Shown piece by piece: positions 6,212 to 9,619 of a stretch of DNA of 9,619 nucleotides (positions within the stretch are counted from its first letter, which is position 1; each line of letters opens with the position of its first letter). This stretch comes from Bacteroidota bacterium (GTDB lineage Bacteria; Bacteroidota; Ignavibacteria; UBA10030; UBA8401). Both the position numbers and the translations under genes were made by a program. The stretch lies in NCBI GenBank assembly GCA_030824295.1, contig JAVBYA010000323.1, positions 1 to 9,619 of the forward strand, read 5' to 3'. The notes below the pieces were generated by a model. The model made no database searches, was not told the DNA's origin, and saw only the letters and a program-made list of their open reading frames with translations.

Positions 6212-6220
6212 ATTGTCATT

Positions 6221-6907
6221 ATGCTACGATTTTCCCTCTTTTTATTGATGATCGTCCTGTTCCTGAATCAGCTGGCCGTTCAGCCCGCGCTATCCCAGGG
6301 AAAAAGGATCGAATCGCAGTTCCGTATCGCCCGGCTGAAATACTCCGGCGGAGGGGACTGGTATAACGATCCGTCGGCGGAAGTGAATCTGCTGACCTAT
6401 GCAAAGCAGTATGCCGGTATCGATGCCGACCCGAAATACGAGTTCACCGAGATCTCCAACGATAATTTCACCGCATATCCGTTCATCTTCATGACCGGAC
6501 ACGGGAATGTGCTCTTCTCGGACTACGAAGCGCGTCGGCTTCGTATGTATCTGGAGAACGGCGGGTTCCTCTATATTGATGATGATTACGGGATGGATAA
6601 AGCGGTGCGCCGGGAGATGAAGAAGGTCTTTCCGGAGTATGAGTTTGTGGAGCTGCCGTACACCTACGGACTCTATTCCTGTCTGTTCAAATTCCCGAAC
6701 GGCGTCCCGAAAACGCATGAGCACGATAACAAGCCGCCGCAGGGGTTCGGCATCATGCATGAAGGACGTCTCGTTGTCTATTATACATACGAGTCCAACC
6801 CGAGCGACGGCTGGGCAGATGCCAGTGTTCACGACAATCCTCCGGAGAAACGGGAAGAGGCGCTCCGGTTCGGTACGAACATCATCGTCTGGAGTCTGAC
6901 GCAATGA
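6221..6907 (+). CDS. Exported DUF4159 family protein
   Basis: This 228-residue protein has a signal peptide (hydrophobic 4-20, cleavage near ALSQ|G at 26). The mature part matches the DUF4159 pattern: FRIARLKYSGGGDWYNDPSA (34-53), FTEISNDNFTAYPFIFMTGH (75-94), LRMYLENGGFLYIDDDYG (107-124) and a C-terminal FGTNIIVWSLT. The alternation of strands and helices with a GGFLYIDDDYG core suggests the Rossmann-like, glutaminase-type fold attributed to this family, but I see no complete catalytic triad, so an enzymatic role is uncertain. The first ATG is used; it has no Shine-Dalgarno (the upstream bases are CTTATTGTCATT), as is common in Bacteroidota-like genomes. The stop overlaps the next start (ATGA). 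In related genomes such proteins often sit with MoxR/DUF58/BatA-like genes, which are not visible here. The molecular function is unknown. Confidence 0.85.
   Translation: MLRFSLFLLMIVLFLNQLAVQPALSQGKRIESQFRIARLKYSGGGDWYNDPSAEVNLLTYAKQYAGIDADPKYEFTEISNDNFTAYPFIFMTGHGNVLFSDYEARRLRMYLENGGFLYIDDDYGMDKAVRREMKKVFPEYEFVELPYTYGLYSCLFKFPNGVPKTHEHDNKPPQGFGIMHEGRLVVYYTYESNPSDGWADASVHDNPPEKREEALRFGTNIIVWSLTQ
6891..6894 (+). promoter_or_regulatory. Shine-Dalgarno site of the DUF4175-type gene, inside the DUF4159 gene
   Basis: GGAG ends nine bases before the overlapping ATG at 6904. Together with the ATGA overlap it supports this start and coupled translation. Confidence 0.6.
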
Positions 6908-9619
6908 AGTGGGGGAGCACCGCGCTCCCGCTGCATCCAACGGTCCATTTGACGCCCAACACTCTCCATATCATCCGTACCATCCATGACCGCATCGATG
7001 TGGCACGTGCGCTGTTCTACCGCCGCGAGCTGCTCACTGCGGTAGTTAAGAGCATTGCGGTCGCAGTGCTGATCGTCTCGCTCGCAATTCTCGTGGAAGC
7101 GGTCGGAACATTGGACAGCGCAGGACGCACACTGTTGGTGACCGCATCTTTCATGCTGAGCGCGGCATCCGCACTGCTGCTGTTGTGGAAACCGCTCCTG
7201 CAGTCGCTGCATCTGCTGCCGCGGCTGTCGGACGGTGATATGGCGCGCTTGATCGGAGCGCACCATCCGCAGATCGCCGACCGGCTGCAGAACACGCTCG
7301 ATCTTGCCGCACTCTCCGCTTCACCGGACTTCAACGGTTCCACGGAGCTGGTGGAGGTCTCCATCGAACATTTCGGAAGGACGTCGCAGTCTGTCGATTT
7401 CAACGCGGTCGTTCCGTTCACCGCTCTCCGCCGTTTGTCGGTCACCGCAGCATCATACGGTGCGGTCATGCTGCTGCTCACCGGCATTCCCGGACTGCCA
7501 TTCCATGATGCCGCCATGCGCATCCTGCAGTACGATCAGGAACTCCGTCCTCCTGCCGCATTCACCATCACGGTCCGTCCCGGCAATACCGACGCGCTGA
7601 AAGGGGAGAGCGTCGCACTCGAAGCGGTCATCGTTCCCGCGAATGGTTCAGCATCACTTCCTCAGGAACTGCAGCTCGCATATGCTGAGCAGGATGTCGA
7701 GACGGATGAACGCAGGATGCTCCGCCCGGATTCTTCCGGAATCTTCCGGTTCCTCTTCCCGCCGCTCAAACAGACCGTCACCTATGCCTTTTCCGCAGGC
7801 GATGTTTCCAGCGATCGTTACACCATCTCCGTCACCGACCGTCCGTTCGTCCGCACCATGGCAGTGGCACTCACACCCCCCGTGTATTCCGGATTGAAAC
7901 GGGAAACGCTGGAGGAGAACAACGGCGACCTGCTTCTGCTACCCGGGACGATGGTGGAATGGAGTATCGTGCCGAGTAAACCGGTCGCATCGGCATCGAT
8001 CGTCCTGAAGGATGGTGCGGCAGTGAAGATGCGCAGGAACGGTGACCGGTGGACCGCTGCTTTCGCACCGCAGCGCGCCTCCGCCTATTCCGTATCGCTG
8101 CAGGATGAAGAGGGGAATACGAACCGTAATGTCATCGAATATTCCATCCGGATGCTGACGGACGAACACCCGCTGGTGGAGATCCTCTCTCCCGGGAAGA
8201 ATGTCGATATCACCAAAGCGATGGACCTGCCGATGCAGTTCTCCATGACGGATGACTTCGGCGTCGGCACGCTCAGCATTCGCTACCGGTTGGCCCAATC
8301 GAAATATGCGGCAGAGGGAACGGAGTTCGCATCCATCATATTGTTCACCGGGGAGAATGCGAAGGAGCGCACGTTCGAGCACCGATGGGACCTCTCTCCG
8401 CTCGGATTGGTGCCGGAGGATGTGGTGGAATATTACGCGGAAGTGAAGGACAACGACAATGTGAACGGTCCGAAGCTCGGACGGTCGCAGACGTATCTGA
8501 TCCGGCTGCCGTCGCTCGAAGAGGTCTTTGCGGAAGCGGAAAAAACGCAGGAAACGGCCGGGAAAGAACTGGAGGAGACCCTGAAGGAAGCGCAGGAGCT
8601 CCGGAAGGAACTGAACGAACTTTCAGACGATATGAAGAAGAACCAGCAGATGGACTGGCAGAAACAGAAGAAAGCGGAAGAGCTGATGAAGCGCTACGAG
8701 GAGGTGCAGAAGAAAGTCAGCGATGTGAGCGAGTCGATCGATGAGATGTCCCGTCAGTTGCAGGAGAACAACACCCTCTCTCCGGAGACGATGGAGAAGT
8801 ACATGGAACTGCAGAAGGCGCTCAACGAGATGAACTCACCGGAGTTCCAGAAGGCGATGCAGAGGATGCAGAAAGCGATGCAGAGCGCCGATCCGGAACA
8901 GATGCGTCAGGCGATGCAGCAGGCACAGTTCAATGAGGAACAGTTCCGGCAGAGCATCGAGCGGACCATGAACCTGCTGAAACGCATCCAGATCGAACAG
9001 AAGGTGGACGAACTGCTGAAGCGGGCCGAGGAGATGAAGCAGGCGCAGGAATCGCTGCGCAAGGAGACCGAGGCGATGAAGCCGTCCGATGCGAAGAAAG
9101 CGGAAGAGCTCGCCAAGAAGCAGGAGGAGATCGATGAACAGCTGGAGGGGGTGAAGAAAGAGATGGATGACCTCCGCGCAAAGATGGAGCAGTTCCCGAA
9201 AGAGATGCCGCTGGAGAAACTGGACGAGGCGCAGCAGGCGGCGGCGGATCAAGCGATGAAGAACGCGATGAAGCAGAGCGCACAGCAGCTCCGGGCGCAG
9301 CAGTCGGACCGCGCACAGTCCGCGCAGCAGCAGGCGAGCAGCGGCATCAGCGAGATGCAGCAGCAATTGTCCGAACTGCAGGAGCAGATGCTGAACAATC
9401 AGATGCAGCAGACCATGAATGCGCTGCGCAAAGCGATGCAGGACCTGCTGCAGATCTCACAGAAGCAGGAGCAATTGAAGAACCGCTCCCGTTCGCTCGA
9501 TCCGAACTCGCAGCAGTTCCGCGAGATCGCACAGCAGCAGCAGAACCTGCAGGGGGACCTGAACAATGTGGCGAACGCCCTCGCCGAACTCTCCGAGCAG
9601 TCCTTCGCCGTCACCCCCG
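6904..9619 (+). CDS. DUF4175-type membrane protein with very long coiled coil (3' end outside window)
   Basis: The frame is open from the ATG overlapping the DUF4159 stop to the window end, giving 905 residues without a stop. Probable membrane helices are at about 48-68 (SIAVAVLIVSLAILVEAVG), 76-95 (TLLVTASFMLSAASALLLLW) and 180-198 (VTAASYGAVMLLLTGIPGL). A HHPQIADRLQNTLDLA segment (120-135) lies between helices 2 and 3, as in the DUF4175 family. Residues about 200-535 are beta-rich, with Ig-like stretches (LTPPVYSGL at 323-331; MTDDFGVGTLSIRYRL, ending at 463; VVEYYAEVKDND at 508-519). From about 540 to the end the chain is almost entirely Glu/Lys/Gln/Met-rich coiled coil, turning Gln-rich after about 790. 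I infer a membrane-anchored protein reaching into the periplasm. The biochemical role is unknown. Family members are often around 1,100 residues, so a few hundred may be missing. Confidence 0.85.
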   Translation, partial: MKWGSTALPLHPTVHLTPNTLHIIRTIHDRIDVARALFYRRELLTAVVKSIAVAVLIVSLAILVEAVGTLDSAGRTLLVTASFMLSAASALLLLWKPLLQSLHLLPRLSDGDMARLIGAHHPQIADRLQNTLDLAALSASPDFNGSTELVEVSIEHFGRTSQSVDFNAVVPFTALRRLSVTAASYGAVMLLLTGIPGLPFHDAAMRILQYDQELRPPAAFTITVRPGNTDALKGESVALEAVIVPANGSASLPQELQLAYAEQDVETDERRMLRPDSSGIFRFLFPPLKQTVTYAFSAGDVSSDRYTISVTDRPFVRTMAVALTPPVYSGLKRETLEENNGDLLLLPGTMVEWSIVPSKPVASASIVLKDGAAVKMRRNGDRWTAAFAPQRASAYSVSLQDEEGNTNRNVIEYSIRMLTDEHPLVEILSPGKNVDITKAMDLPMQFSMTDDFGVGTLSIRYRLAQSKYAAEGTEFASIILFTGENAKERTFEHRWDLSPLGLVPEDVVEYYAEVKDNDNVNGPKLGRSQTYLIRLPSLEEVFAEAEKTQETAGKELEETLKEAQELRKELNELSDDMKKNQQMDWQKQKKAEELMKRYEEVQKKVSDVSESIDEMSRQLQENNTLSPETMEKYMELQKALNEMNSPEFQKAMQRMQKAMQSADPEQMRQAMQQAQFNEEQFRQSIERTMNLLKRIQIEQKVDELLKRAEEMKQAQESLRKETEAMKPSDAKKAEELAKKQEEIDEQLEGVKKEMDDLRAKMEQFPKEMPLEKLDEAQQAAADQAMKNAMKQSAQQLRAQQSDRAQSAQQQASSGISEMQQQLSELQEQMLNNQMQQTMNALRKAMQDLLQISQKQEQLKNRSRSLDPNSQQFREIAQQQQNLQGDLNNVANALAELSEQSFAVTP
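8521..9600 (+). other. Region encoding Gln/Met/Glu/Lys-rich coiled coil
   Basis: Residues 540-899 of the DUF4175-type protein contain almost no Trp, Cys or Gly and many quasi-repeats such as KAMQRMQKAMQSA and MKNAMKQSAQQL. The DNA carries matching degenerate repeats of gcgatgcag and cagcag. It is a protein-level repeat, not a mobile element. Confidence 0.8.

Larger units (their letters stand above)
5867..6220. other. Divergent intergenic region (354 bases) without a convincing gene
   Basis: This region lies between the 5' ends of the aminotransferase gene and the DUF4159 gene and must carry both promoters. It holds a minus-strand TATAAT, a possible plus-strand promoter close to 6221, a CCGCG/CGCGG hairpin (6008-6022) and an imperfect inverted repeat around TTGAATGGAC/GTCCATTGAA (about 6057-6086). 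No tRNA, small RNA or riboswitch was recognised. Small open frames here have implausible composition and no ribosome sites. Confidence 0.6.

Noticed and set aside
6061..6366. A 101-codon plus-strand open frame in the divergent intergenic region
   Set aside because: No ribosome site, Cys/Pro/Ser-rich composition, and it runs into the DUF4159 gene in another frame.
1..9619. CRISPR array, tRNA/rRNA, insertion sequence or prophage
   Set aside because: No regularly spaced repeats, cloverleaf-like segments, transposase motifs or terminal inverted repeats were seen; the cagcag-type repetition after 8521 is coiled-coil coding sequence.

Overview
The window is about 56% GC and densely coded. It looks like a chromosomal piece from a Gram-negative bacterium of the Bacteroidota/Chlorobiota/Ignavibacteriota (FCB) group. 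The evidence is an outer-membrane beta-barrel, several exported proteins, a peptidoglycan-binding MotB/OmpA protein, and an adjacent DUF4159-DUF4175 pair, which is typical of that group. Ignavibacteria or Kapabacteria-like lineages are a plausible guess, but the exact taxon cannot be fixed from the sequence alone.

Region 1 (1-4597, + strand) is a tightly packed operon that is already running when the window opens. In order it encodes the C-terminal end of a probable outer-membrane beta-barrel; a signal-peptide-bearing, Gln/Pro-rich TPR protein; a MotA-type stator subunit; a compact MotB/OmpA stator subunit; and a 603-residue protein. The last reads as a natural fusion of the FliF C-terminal ring domain (RBM3-like), one transmembrane helix, and the FliG middle and C-terminal domains. 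Two junctions overlap or nearly touch (ATGA at 360; one base at 2073), and the others are 15 and 34 bases. No flagellar hook, rod, export or filament gene is visible. My reading is a candidate non-flagellar, ion-driven envelope motor: MotA-MotB as stator, the FliF-FliG fusion as a one-piece rotor, and the TPR and barrel proteins as possible periplasmic and outer-membrane partners. This is the most interesting content of the window. The operon ends at a strong bidirectional hairpin terminator (4620-4658).

Region 2 (4682-5866, - strand) is a complete PLP-dependent ornithine aminotransferase (rocD type), convergent with the motor operon and with no obvious functional link to it.

Region 3 (5867-6220) is a 354-base divergent intergenic region with only weak promoter-like and inverted-repeat signals.

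Region 4 (6221-9619, + strand) holds an exported DUF4159 protein overlapping (ATGA) a large DUF4175-type membrane protein. The latter has three N-terminal membrane helices, a beta-rich middle and a very long Gln/Met/Glu/Lys-rich coiled coil, and it runs off the window end. Such pairs commonly sit with MoxR/DUF58/VWA (Bat-type) genes; none of those are inside this window.
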